A stretch of DNA of 64,000 nt from positions 62,001-126,000 of the forward strand of contig JACQDV010000055.1 of the NCBI GenBank assembly GCA_016200915.1. Reading direction: 5' to 3'. The position numbers were made by a program, and so were the translations under genes. The DNA comes from Sphingobacteriales bacterium (GTDB lineage: Bacteria; Bacteroidota; Bacteroidia; Chitinophagales; Chitinophagaceae). Under the pieces are notes generated by a model. That model saw only the letters and a program-made list of their open reading frames with translations. It was not told where the DNA came from and ran no database searches. Positions 24,482 through 34,208 of this stretch are shown here, piece by piece (position 1 is the stretch's first letter; the number at the start of each line of letters is the position of its first letter).

Positions 24482-26065
24482 TTAATAACCTGTATTTTGA
24501 ACAAGATTAGTATTAGCAGATACATCTGATGCCGGAATAGGATAGATAGTTCTGAATGATTCCACACCTCTGCCACCAATAACACCACCTTTCCATGGCC
24601 AAACGTATGATGATTCAACAAATCTTTTGTAACGCACAAGATCTGTTCTTCTAAAACCTTCCCAATATAATTCCCTGCCTCTTTCAGCAAGAATAAAATC
24701 TTTAGTGAATTGTGCAGAGTTAATGGTGCTTGCTCCGGCTCTTGTTCTTAACGCATTAATATATCCCAATGCTACCGTGGCATCACCGCCACCGCTATTC
24801 AAATTAGCTTCAGCATATATGAGATACATTTCTGCCAAACGGAAAACAGGAAAGTCAATATCAGAGAAATCCAGGCTTTGTCCGTTAGACCCGTCTTTTT
24901 TTACATTTCTATATTTTGTTACTGCATAACCTTCTGTGAATTTTGTTTGATCAGCTATATCCTTATTTTGACCAGGAGTATAGAATTGGGCTCTTTTATC
25001 TCCTGTACCGTTGGCGTCAGGAAATAAATCCACTAATGCTTTAGTACCACGTGTACCTCCCCATCCTCCACCTAATCCATAAGCTGCGGCACTCATTGAT
25101 CCGCCTACTGAAGCATGTGTCAGGAAAGTAGTACCACCATAGCCCTGTGTTTTTAATCCATCATAGTTAATTGTAAAAATAAATTCTGAACCAGTAGCAC
25201 CTGCGTAAGTGTTATTATCCGCCAGCATTAGCTGCGTATAATCACCCCACAAATTGTAACCACCATTAGTAATTACATCTTTAGCATATGTTAAAGCGTC
25301 TGCATACCTGTTAGTACCAGTATAAACGCCGGCATTGAGATAGAGGCGGGCAAGCAAGGCTTTAACTGCATATTTATTTGCTCTGCCATATTCGTTTGTT
25401 GCAGGTAAAACTGACTCCAGTGCTTTTAATTCAGTTTCAACATAAGCAAAAAGATCTGCTCTTTTTATTTGCTTTGGTAATGCGGCACCCAATGCATCAT
25501 TTTCAGTTACAAATGGTGGGTTAGCAAATAAATCCATAGCTACCCAATATTGATATGCTCTTAAAAACTTCGCCTCATTTCTATACCCTTTGATAGCATC
25601 TGCATCGGCGCCAGTAATACCCCGTGATGCTACTTTATCATCAGCAGATTGCCTGATGAAATCGTTACTTAAAGTAATTTGATAAAATATACGGTAATAA
25701 AGTCCTTGTAAAAATGGATTGCTGGAAGACCAGTTCATGTTATGAAAATCCTGGATACCTGCATCGCCCCATGCAATTACTGCTTCATCAGTACTCAACT
25801 CCTGGGCTTTCCAGAACAAACGAAGGAAATCACTAAACCCTTCATCAATACCCTGCACATCACCATTACCTGCCGGTCCGCTATTACCAGTTAAGGCAAA
25901 AGCACCATACAGCTTGGCGAAAGCCTGCTTATAACCGGCCGGAGTGCTGTAAACAACCTCAGACGTTACATCATTTTTGGGAAGCAAATCCAGCTTTTTT
26001 GAGCAGGATGTTATCAGCACTAAAAATGCGGTGATAACTAAACTTGAATTCATAATACGTTTCAT
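24482..26065 (-). CDS. RagB/SusD family nutrient-uptake outer-membrane lipoprotein
   Basis: A 527-residue lipoprotein (VLITSC lipobox). The N-terminal KLDLLPKNDVTSEVVYSTPAGY and the tetratricopeptide-like helices YRNEAKFLRAYQYWVAMDLF and NKYAVKALLARLYLNAG are SusD hallmarks. The C-terminus contains ILAERGRELYWEGFRRTDLVRY, which closes the lid domain on glycan. It forms a pedal-bin complex with the SusC protein encoded immediately upstream. The substrate is probably starch-derived oligosaccharides, given the nearby GH13 amylase. Confidence 0.93.
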   Translation of the reverse strand: MKRIMNSSLVITAFLVLITSCSKKLDLLPKNDVTSEVVYSTPAGYKQAFAKLYGAFALTGNSGPAGNGDVQGIDEGFSDFLRLFWKAQELSTDEAVIAWGDAGIQDFHNMNWSSSNPFLQGLYYRIFYQITLSNDFIRQSADDKVASRGITGADADAIKGYRNEAKFLRAYQYWVAMDLFANPPFVTENDALGAALPKQIKRADLFAYVETELKALESVLPATNEYGRANKYAVKALLARLYLNAGVYTGTNRYADALTYAKDVITNGGYNLWGDYTQLMLADNNTYAGATGSEFIFTINYDGLKTQGYGGTTFLTHASVGGSMSAAAYGLGGGWGGTRGTKALVDLFPDANGTGDKRAQFYTPGQNKDIADQTKFTEGYAVTKYRNVKKDGSNGQSLDFSDIDFPVFRLAEMYLIYAEANLNSGGGDATVALGYINALRTRAGASTINSAQFTKDFILAERGRELYWEGFRRTDLVRYKRFVESSYVWPWKGGVIGGRGVESFRTIYPIPASDVSANTNLVQNTGY

Positions 26066-26092
26066 ATAATAGTTTTATAATGGCTTTATTAA

Positions 26093-29000
26093 TTAAAAGT
26101 CAATGTTGGCAGTTAACACAAACACCCTTGGTCTTGGATAAAAGTTATTATCAATACCATTTGGAATTTCAGGGTCAAGTCCTTTATATTTTGTAACAAC
26201 AAAGACGTTCTGAACGTTTGCTCCAATACGAAGATTGGCTTTATTGTTAAACACCTTACCTACATTGTATCCTATATTAATATTATCCATTCTGAGGAAT
26301 GAACCATTCTGAATAAAGTAATCGGAGAAGACAAATTTGTCACCCGCACCACTAAAACCAGTGTTCAGAAAATCAGCAGATCCATTACCAAGATATCCCA
26401 GGGGGTTTATAACATTCCTCGAAACACCTGAACTGGAAGCTACGTTATTATAAACATAATTATCCAGGCTTGCTCTCATCACAAATCCTGCACTGAATTT
26501 TTTAAAGCTTACTGAACTGCTCATTCCCATTAACACCCTTGGATCGGGTCCCATGTAATGATACAAATCTTTGTTATTGATTATTCCATCACCATTGATA
26601 TCAACAAAAGCACCTTCAACTGGTTTATTATTTTTATCATATACCTGGCGATAAACATAAAACGCAGAACGGGTGTAACCCACAGACTGAATTTGAATGT
26701 TATTACCAACACCACCGGAAATTCCTCCGGTTGGAGCTCCCGCATAATTGGGATCGGGATTAATGGTTAACTTGGTAATTTTATTTTCATTATATGTAAA
26801 ATTGAAATTTAAGTCCCAGCTTAGATCCTTTTTACGAATGGGTTCGGTATTAATTGTAAACTCTACTCCTCTATTTTCCATGCTACCAATATTGGCAACA
26901 ATTTTATTAGAAAAGTTAGTTCCGGCAGGTTGAACGATTTCGTTCAGAAGTTGACTTGTGTATTTTTTATAAACCTCAATTGAACCATTAATTCGGTTAT
27001 TAAAAAAGCCAAAGTCTAATGCTCCATTAAGTGTTTCTGTTTGCTCCCAGGTTCTGTTAGGGTAATATCCACCTGGTCTGTATAGTTGATAATATGTTGA
27101 ACCTAATTGATACTGTGCAGCCAAATTACTTATATTATAGTAGGAGACATAGTCATATAAGCCAATACCATCTTGCTGCCCGGTTTTCCCCCAGCCACCA
27201 CGAATTCTCAAATCAGACACAAACTTTGAGTTTCTGAGAAAAGATTCATCTTTGATTTTCCATGACATTGCAACAGATGGGAAAGTACCCCAACGATTGT
27301 CCTTACTGAATCTTGAAGAACCATCCCTACGAACTGTAACAGTCAGCAAGTATCGATTTTTCACTCCATAATTAAGTCTGCCATAATAAGAGATTAACGC
27401 ATTCTCAAAATCTGCAAAAGGAAAATCTTTTTTGGAAGTAGGTATGATAGTACCATCTTTTGTTACATCTGGGTAACCCCAGTTTTTAGAAGCATCGTTT
27501 GTCCTATCTCTTGTAAAAAAGTCTTGATAGGAATATCCTGCCATCAAATCAATTCGACTGTTTATATCCTTAATATCTTTTACATAATTAAGATAAAACT
27601 CAGCCAGGAGGTTTTGTTTGCTTTGCTTGTATCTATTGTTCTGACCACCATGAAATACGCCATTTGGATCTTTATACCTGTTATAATTTGAAGCTGCACT
27701 ATCTGGAACAACTATTGTTCCTTCTCCTTTTGACATATCAAATCCAAGGTTTAGATTAGCCCTCAAATCTGGTAGAAAATGTAATTTATAATCGAACTGA
27801 ACATTACCTATAGTGCGATAAACTGTACTTTTATCATTCCTTTCTTCTAACAATCCCAAAGGATTTCTTGGTGCCAATTGTTTTAAACCGGAAACCGATG
27901 TGGGATCCAGCACTTCATAGAAACCGCCAAATCTTGGGCTTTTTGAATAAACCGGCTGAGTAGGATCAAAGCTTACCGCAGATCCAATTGCACCTTCGTT
28001 GGCAAACTTATTCTGACTCATTGAGCCCTTTAGATTGATATCAATTTTTAAATGTTCAGTAAATAATCTTGGGCTAACATTAATGCCAGCTGAATAACGC
28101 TTGACATTTCCTGTTTTTAAAATACCATCCTGGTTAAGAAACCCTGCAGATAAACGATAAGGCATTTTTTTCAATGATCCGGATACACTTAGGTTGTTAT
28201 CCTGCGATAAGGCCTCCCGGTAGATAAGACTTTGCCAATCTGTATTTGCTCCTCCAAGGTAGCTTTTCTGAGTTGCGTCACCATTCGCCTGAACATATGC
28301 GGTTACTTGCGCAGCTGTTAATATATTCAGCGTTTTGGGCAATTGAGATAACGAAACCTGTGTGCTAAAATTAAAAACAGGTTTACCCCTTTTTCCTTTT
28401 TTAGTGGTGATGATAATAACACCATTTGATGCCCTGGAACCATAAATAGCGGCAGCAGATGCGTCTTTTAAGATATTGAATGATTCAATATCATTGGGGT
28501 TAATTAATGAAAGAGCATTAGCCGCTCCTGAAATACCGCCGTTATCAAGCGGAACTCCATCAATCACTATTAATGGATCATTACTGGCATTCAAAGATGC
28601 ACCACCACGAATACGAATAGTGCTTCCTGAACCAGGGGCGCCGCCGTTAGAAGTAATTTGAACACCGGCAACCTTACCCGATATTAATTGCTCCGGCGTA
28701 GTAATGATACCCTTTACAAAGTCTTTGGATGATATTGCCACAACAGATCCGGTAAGATCTTTCTTTTTGGCAGTACCATAACCAACCACTACTACTTCAT
28801 TAAGATTACCAGATGTAGCAACCAATGAAACTGTAACAGCAGTGGTGTTAGCTACATCTATTTGCTGAGAGGCAAATCCTACAGAAGTAATAACAATAGT
28901 AGTAACACCCGATGGCATTTTAATTCTAAATGTTCCATCTGTGCCGGTTGTTGTACCTGTTTTACTTCCTTTGGGAACGATACTGGCCCCTATTACAGGA

Positions 29001-29125
29001 GTACCATCTTTTGAATCTGTTACTTTACCAGTAACTACTTTGTCCTGTGCAAATATTGTATTAGCAAACAGGAGCATTACAAGCAACGGTTGCGCAACCG
29101 TTTGCAAAAAACGTTTGAAAGTCAT
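26093..29125 (-). CDS. SusC/RagA family TonB-linked outer-membrane protein
   Basis: A 1010-residue TonB-dependent transporter. After a signal peptide (LLVMLLFANTIFAQ) comes a carboxypeptidase-like regulatory domain (VTGKVTDSKDGTPVIGAS), then the TonB box and plug (VVVVGYGTAKKKDLTGSV, GVQITSNGG) and a 22-strand beta-barrel with aromatic strand ends up to VLTANIDF. It imports oligosaccharides with SusD. It is the first gene of the SusC-SusD-SusE-SusE operon and has a palindromic promoter element 32 bp upstream. Confidence 0.94.
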   Translation of the reverse strand: MTFKRFLQTVAQPLLVMLLFANTIFAQDKVVTGKVTDSKDGTPVIGASIVPKGSKTGTTTGTDGTFRIKMPSGVTTIVITSVGFASQQIDVANTTAVTVSLVATSGNLNEVVVVGYGTAKKKDLTGSVVAISSKDFVKGIITTPEQLISGKVAGVQITSNGGAPGSGSTIRIRGGASLNASNDPLIVIDGVPLDNGGISGAANALSLINPNDIESFNILKDASAAAIYGSRASNGVIIITTKKGKRGKPVFNFSTQVSLSQLPKTLNILTAAQVTAYVQANGDATQKSYLGGANTDWQSLIYREALSQDNNLSVSGSLKKMPYRLSAGFLNQDGILKTGNVKRYSAGINVSPRLFTEHLKIDINLKGSMSQNKFANEGAIGSAVSFDPTQPVYSKSPRFGGFYEVLDPTSVSGLKQLAPRNPLGLLEERNDKSTVYRTIGNVQFDYKLHFLPDLRANLNLGFDMSKGEGTIVVPDSAASNYNRYKDPNGVFHGGQNNRYKQSKQNLLAEFYLNYVKDIKDINSRIDLMAGYSYQDFFTRDRTNDASKNWGYPDVTKDGTIIPTSKKDFPFADFENALISYYGRLNYGVKNRYLLTVTVRRDGSSRFSKDNRWGTFPSVAMSWKIKDESFLRNSKFVSDLRIRGGWGKTGQQDGIGLYDYVSYYNISNLAAQYQLGSTYYQLYRPGGYYPNRTWEQTETLNGALDFGFFNNRINGSIEVYKKYTSQLLNEIVQPAGTNFSNKIVANIGSMENRGVEFTINTEPIRKKDLSWDLNFNFTYNENKITKLTINPDPNYAGAPTGGISGGVGNNIQIQSVGYTRSAFYVYRQVYDKNNKPVEGAFVDINGDGIINNKDLYHYMGPDPRVLMGMSSSVSFKKFSAGFVMRASLDNYVYNNVASSSGVSRNVINPLGYLGNGSADFLNTGFSGAGDKFVFSDYFIQNGSFLRMDNINIGYNVGKVFNNKANLRIGANVQNVFVVTKYKGLDPEIPNGIDNNFYPRPRVFVLTANIDF

Positions 29126-29156
29126 ATTCAGCAGTTTACGTTTTTGGTTATAAGAG

Positions 29157-29192
29157 CCGCTAATTTAGCGGATTTATTAATTTATTGATCAA
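29157..29192 (-). promoter_or_regulatory. Promoter and palindrome upstream of the SusC operon
   Basis: On the minus strand TTG (29190-29192) is followed after 22 bp by TAAATTAG (29160-29167) and CGGC, similar to extended Bacteroidota promoters. The -7 region lies in a perfect 15-bp palindrome CCGCTAATTTAGCGG (29157-29171), which may bind a regulator or fold in the leader. Confidence 0.5.
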
Positions 29193-29348
29193 AAACTTAC
29201 ACTTTTTTGCTCTTTTTGGTCTTTTTTTGATCGTATCAAATATTTCTATTTAATTTTTCAAAGGAACTAAAGGGGTTAGTTTATACAAATGATTTACAGG
29301 TTTCTATGGTATGATTTAGATCATCTTTTAATGACCTTTTATACCGTA

Positions 29349-32273
29349 TTATTGCTGCACTACAAATTTTTCTATTCTCACTTTATTATTTACTCTTACC
29401 TCAAGCAAGTAACTGCCTGGTGACAACATTGATGAACCAAAGTTGCTGCTGTTAAGAATAAATCGCTGCATACCCTTTAACTGAAATCCTTTATTTACTA
29501 CACCTAAATTTTGTCCGGTTATGTTTCTAACACTGATAGTTACTTTGCCACTTTCTGGTAGTTCGTAATCAACAGTTGAATGTCGTTGCACCGGATTGGG
29601 ATATACTGTTATTTTAAAATCTTTATTGGAAAGTATTACATCTTTAACGGCGGTTACAATTCCTCCTGCTACTACCTTATTTAAATAAACATAGTATTCG
29701 CCGGGTTGAAGTGTTATGTTTTGTGTTGCTCCTGCAACATTCAATGTACTTCCGGTTAAATAACTGTACCAGGTACCTGTCTGCGGGAAAGTAACACTGA
29801 CTGATTGCTGCACAACGTCAAAATTAGCTACAACGACTACCTTTAAACTTGATGAATCAAGAACAATAGTTTTGTACAAACTACCAAAGCTGGTACCAGT
29901 TGCAATGGTTCTTGAATTAAAAACTCCGGGGAACTGAGTTCTCAACCTGTTGAGAGCTCCATATACATTATACAATTTTTTTCTGGCATTGGCATTTGCA
30001 AAGTTGAAATAACCCCACCCGGCCGGCTTTGGATTTACCTTGCAATTATCCGTTCCATAAGGAGTTGGCACCGTACCGTTTTCGCACATAAAAATTGATT
30101 TATCATATCCTATTTCTTCAAACTGCCAAATCATTTTAGGGCCGGGCACCATTAATAAAATGGCCGCTTTTGCTTCTTCTCTCTGTAACGCAGTAGCTGT
30201 GTCTTTTACATTGTAACCTCCAGAGCTATTACCAAAAGTTACATTCTTATACATGGTTCTTTCTTCATCCTGACTTTCAGCATACACAACGAGATTGGGT
30301 TTGTCATTAAGTGTTCCATCATTCCAAAATGAACGGTTTGTCCAGTAAGCCCGGCTAATGTCAATATTACTGGTATATCCCATAGTATTCTGATTATACT
30401 GATCGGTCATTTTACCCCATAACATCATTCCCCTTCTGGCTAACTCTGCTTCTTCATCATCATTACCTAAATGTTCCAATATACAATAGGCGCCTGGTGA
30501 TACAGACTGAATAGAATCGTAATAACGCTGCCAGATATTTATCCTTGTAGCATCATACGCATTCCATGTACCAACATCGGCTGAAACTTTTTGAGTGAAG
30601 CCTTTTGAGAGATCCCATCTGAATCCATCTAATTTATATTCTGTAAGCCAGTAGCGGATAAATCTTGACACATGATATTTTGTTATATCTGATTCATGAT
30701 TGAAGTCATTAAAAACACTGTATGGATGTGTTGCAGTTATATTCAACCACGGGTTATTAGCAGCAGGCCTGTTATTGGCAGCATCCCAGTACAATTGAGC
30801 AAGCGGACTAAGGCCAGTTGCATGATTAAATACTGCATCCATAATCACAGCAATACCTCTTTTGTGACATTCATCAACAAATAGTTTCAACTTATCTTTT
30901 GTACCATAAGCTTTATCCAACGCAAAAAAGTAGTCTGGATTGTAACCCCAGCTGTTATTGCCTTCAAACTCATTAAATGGCATTAGCTCAATAGCATTTA
31001 CACCAAGATTTTGTAAATAATTTAATGTATCAGTTAATGTTTGATAATTCTGTGCAGCAACAAAATCTCTCACCAGTAATTCATAAATAACCAGGTTCTT
31101 TTTATCAGGTCTTGAATAACCGGATGCTGTCCAGTTATAAGCAGTAGCGCCGGTTTTCAATACACCAACAATACCTGAAGTTTTACCGGTTGGATAAGTT
31201 GTTGGATTAGGATAAGTAGCTGAAGAAATGTACTGATCATTATTAGGGTCTAAAATCTTTTCACAATATGGATCAGCAATTTTTAAAGTACCATTTACAT
31301 AATATTGAAAACCGTATTCCTGTCCGGAAGTTAATTTACCAATACCCAACCAATATCTTCGTCCATTTGTATCAATATTCATTTGATAATTGCTCTGCTC
31401 TGTCCAATTATTAAAATCTCCGATAACCGAAACTCTTGATTTACCGGGAGCAAATAACACCAGCACAACTGAATCGCTGGTTATATAATTGATACCATCT
31501 TTAACATTCGCAGGTAACGGTGCCTGATTAGCTGGTGGTGCAACAAAGAAATTGATTGTATCTCTTACAGTATTTGCCCCTACTGTTGCTTCTGCTATGA
31601 TTTGTTGATTACCCGATGCTATAATATTACCACTTGTTCCCGAAATAGCAGTCGCACCGGTGGCCGTTTGAAAAGAAGTGCCATTAAATTTTAAATTAAG
31701 GTCAGCAGACTGTGATGCTACAGCTTTTACAAAAATGTTATTGCCAATAACTTTTGTTATCGTTTCGGGTTGTGGTACAAACCGGGAATCTCTTAGAGGA
31801 GTATCAATCCTTACAGCTAATTGCCCGGAAGTATACACAGGAATATACATATCACTTCCATCGCTGTTGCCTTGTTGTTTTGTACCGGCTCCATTCCGGA
31901 AAATAACGTTAACTGTTTTAATCGTTTCACTTATGGGTACGCCAAAAAAAGCCCGGATATTATTGATGGTGTATTGCCATTTATTATTGCCTAAATATGT
32001 TGCCTGGTAAGTTGGGTTGGTAGTTGCCCAGGTTGTAACAACATATTTCCATTGTGATGCAGGGGAACTTAAATTAGTGGTTACCCCCAGGTGCATATAT
32101 ATATCACTGGTATTAGCGTAATCTTTTAATGCAGCATTGCCTTTGGTAGCATCTAATGTTATTACTAATGTACTGTTATCAACAGGAAAAGAGGGAGTCC
32201 AACTTAGTAATTGGGCATTAGCCGAAATAGAAGCAATACATAAGAGTACAAACAATCTTAAAACCTTAGTCAT
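29349..32273 (-). CDS. Secreted alpha-amylase family glycosyl hydrolase (GH13) with T9SS sorting domain
   Basis: A 974-residue exported enzyme (signal peptide LFVLLCIASISANA). N-terminal beta-sandwich modules include a CBM48-like segment (KSRVSVIGDFNNW, about residue 280). The GH13 barrel has VIMDAVFNHA, GFRWDLS (nucleophile Asp), ILEHLG (acid/base Glu) and ESQDEER (third Asp). The last 80 residues (VYPNPVQRHS ... KVRIEKFVVQQ) form a type A T9SS sorting domain. It cleaves starch-like alpha-glucans outside the cell for import by the adjacent SusCDE system, and probably has its own promoter upstream. Confidence 0.9.
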   Translation of the reverse strand: MTKVLRLFVLLCIASISANAQLLSWTPSFPVDNSTLVITLDATKGNAALKDYANTSDIYMHLGVTTNLSSPASQWKYVVTTWATTNPTYQATYLGNNKWQYTINNIRAFFGVPISETIKTVNVIFRNGAGTKQQGNSDGSDMYIPVYTSGQLAVRIDTPLRDSRFVPQPETITKVIGNNIFVKAVASQSADLNLKFNGTSFQTATGATAISGTSGNIIASGNQQIIAEATVGANTVRDTINFFVAPPANQAPLPANVKDGINYITSDSVVLVLFAPGKSRVSVIGDFNNWTEQSNYQMNIDTNGRRYWLGIGKLTSGQEYGFQYYVNGTLKIADPYCEKILDPNNDQYISSATYPNPTTYPTGKTSGIVGVLKTGATAYNWTASGYSRPDKKNLVIYELLVRDFVAAQNYQTLTDTLNYLQNLGVNAIELMPFNEFEGNNSWGYNPDYFFALDKAYGTKDKLKLFVDECHKRGIAVIMDAVFNHATGLSPLAQLYWDAANNRPAANNPWLNITATHPYSVFNDFNHESDITKYHVSRFIRYWLTEYKLDGFRWDLSKGFTQKVSADVGTWNAYDATRINIWQRYYDSIQSVSPGAYCILEHLGNDDEEAELARRGMMLWGKMTDQYNQNTMGYTSNIDISRAYWTNRSFWNDGTLNDKPNLVVYAESQDEERTMYKNVTFGNSSGGYNVKDTATALQREEAKAAILLMVPGPKMIWQFEEIGYDKSIFMCENGTVPTPYGTDNCKVNPKPAGWGYFNFANANARKKLYNVYGALNRLRTQFPGVFNSRTIATGTSFGSLYKTIVLDSSSLKVVVVANFDVVQQSVSVTFPQTGTWYSYLTGSTLNVAGATQNITLQPGEYYVYLNKVVAGGIVTAVKDVILSNKDFKITVYPNPVQRHSTVDYELPESGKVTISVRNITGQNLGVVNKGFQLKGMQRFILNSSNFGSSMLSPGSYLLEVRVNNKVRIEKFVVQQ

Positions 32274-32450
32274 AATCGCAGCAGTTTTGGTACATAAAAT
32301 TACTTGCAGTTGAATTCAGACCATGTTAATGAACAAGTTTTTTGAATAAAATCAATGTTTCAGCTTAACAACAATCGAATACTCTACAAAAATCAGCGGG
32401 TAATAATAGCAATAAAATCGGTTAACAGGTGTTTGTTTTATGATATTTTT

Positions 32451-34112
32451 TTATCTAAATGAATACAATTTTTGCCCATTAACGTATGTGAAAAGGACTT
32501 TAGCCTGTAAAATTTCGTTTTCAGCACATTTGAGGAGGTCCTTATCTAGTATCACAAAATCGGCCAGTTTACCCACCTCAATGCTTCCTTTTTGTTTTTC
32601 TTCAAAGTTGCTATAAGCAGCCCAAATGGTCATTCCTTTTATTGCTTCTTCCCTGCTCAAAGCATTTTCAAACTGGTAACCATCTTCAGGGAATCTTTTT
32701 TTGTCTTTTCTTGCTACGGCAGCATAAAATGTATTTAACGGGTTGATGTCTTCAACGGGAAAATCAGTGCCTAATGGAAGTATATTATTCTGCTGAAGTA
32801 ATTGTTTGTACGCATATGCCCCTTTCACCCTTTCTTTACCAAGCCTGTCTGCCGCCCAGTACATATCACTGGTGGCATGTGTTGGTTGTACAGATGGTAA
32901 CACATTATTCTCACCAAATAATTTAAAATCATTTTGATTAATTACTTGTGCATGTTCAATTCTCCATCGCCTGTCGTTCTTACCTTTTAAATATTTAGCA
33001 TAAATGTTAAGGATTGTTCTGTTACCGGAATCACCAATAGCATGTGTACACATTTGAAAATTATGTTCGTAAATAACTTTAGCTACACTATCAAAATGTT
33101 CGGGTCTGCTTAACAGAAAACCATAATGTCCCGGTTTATCTGAATATGGTTGTAATAAACAAGCTCCCCTTGAACCCAATGCGCCATCCGCATATACTTT
33201 AAAAGAGGAAACATTCAGACGGTCAGTTTTTATTTTTCCTTTCTTAAAAATGTACTCATAGTTTTTAGCAGCATCACTCAGCATTACATATAACCGCATT
33301 TTTAAGTCGCCTCTTTTTTGCAGACTATCAATAAACTCTACTGCATCATAATTCAATCCGCAATCATCAATGGTGGTTAAACCAACGGCTAAGCAATTTT
33401 GTTGTGCATCTATTAAAGCCTCCTTAATGTATTTAGCTGTTGGCGCCGGTATATTGTTTTCAACTAAGCTGGTAGCATTATCTATTAAAATGCCGGTAAG
33501 TTTTCCACCTTTAACTTCTACTTCTCCTCCGGTCAATTTATCACCCGCTTCTACTCCTGATATATCCAATGCTTTTTGATTGGCAATCGCAGCATGTCCA
33601 TCTACTCTTGTCAACAACACCGGTCTGTCAGGAAATAATTCATCTAATTTTTCTTTGCCGGGAAATTGTTTAACCGTCCAGTCATTTTGATCCCAGCCCC
33701 TGCCTACCAACCATCCTTCTTTATTTTCTTCACTAAACTTTTTTAGTTTATCTGTTATTTCTTCCCAGCTATTTGTTCCTACCAAATTACATTCCTGCAA
33801 TCCCATACCATAGCCCCAGAAATGTGCATGCGCATCAATAAAACCAGGGAAAACTGTTTTACCATCCAAGTCAATTACTTCTTTGGCTTCATATTGTTTT
33901 AAAATATCATCATTGGTTCCCACTGCTAATATTTTTCCATCCTTTACAGCAATTGCTTCAGCCACTGAAAATTTATCATCAACAGTATATACTACTCCAT
34001 GATGAAGGATAGTATCAGCTTGTTTTTTTGATGAACAGGAGAAAAGCAAGAGGCAAGAAAAAAGTTGGCAGATGACAGTTGACAGTTGACAGAATTTTAA
34101 TAATGATTTCAT
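32451..34112 (-). CDS. Amidohydrolase lipoprotein, YtcJ-like
   Basis: The ATG at 34112 is chosen because it starts the signal peptide (MKSLLKFCQLSTVICQLFSC, with a second lipobox LLFSCSSKK). An upstream ATG at 34169 adds 19 residues. The 554-residue product is an amidohydrolase with VFPGFIDAHAHFWGYG (first metal motif) and later THAIGDSGNRT, RIEHAQVIN and LPLGTDFPVEDINP (Asp ligand). YtcJ-like proteins hydrolyse N-acyl or cyclic amides; the substrate is unknown. Part of the signal peptide is encoded by a heptad repeat at 34064-34091. It diverges from ligA. Confidence 0.86.
   Translation of the reverse strand: MKSLLKFCQLSTVICQLFSCLLLFSCSSKKQADTILHHGVVYTVDDKFSVAEAIAVKDGKILAVGTNDDILKQYEAKEVIDLDGKTVFPGFIDAHAHFWGYGMGLQECNLVGTNSWEEITDKLKKFSEENKEGWLVGRGWDQNDWTVKQFPGKEKLDELFPDRPVLLTRVDGHAAIANQKALDISGVEAGDKLTGGEVEVKGGKLTGILIDNATSLVENNIPAPTAKYIKEALIDAQQNCLAVGLTTIDDCGLNYDAVEFIDSLQKRGDLKMRLYVMLSDAAKNYEYIFKKGKIKTDRLNVSSFKVYADGALGSRGACLLQPYSDKPGHYGFLLSRPEHFDSVAKVIYEHNFQMCTHAIGDSGNRTILNIYAKYLKGKNDRRWRIEHAQVINQNDFKLFGENNVLPSVQPTHATSDMYWAADRLGKERVKGAYAYKQLLQQNNILPLGTDFPVEDINPLNTFYAAVARKDKKRFPEDGYQFENALSREEAIKGMTIWAAYSNFEEKQKGSIEVGKLADFVILDKDLLKCAENEILQAKVLFTYVNGQKLYSFR
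34064..34091. repeat. Heptad repeat (GTTGACA type) encoding part of a signal peptide
   Basis: Units GTTGGCA, GATGACA, GTTGACA and GTTGACA lie in phase inside the amidohydrolase N-terminus. They belong to the same class as the rnpA repeat at 15075-15102. Confidence 0.75.
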
Positions 34113-34208
34113 ACAGCAGTTGTTTCTGATGGTTGGTAAAATTAGGGTGGATATTTCTTTTTTCAGCAACTCATCTATCTATAACTTTACTTTCCGCAAT
34201 TTTCATAT

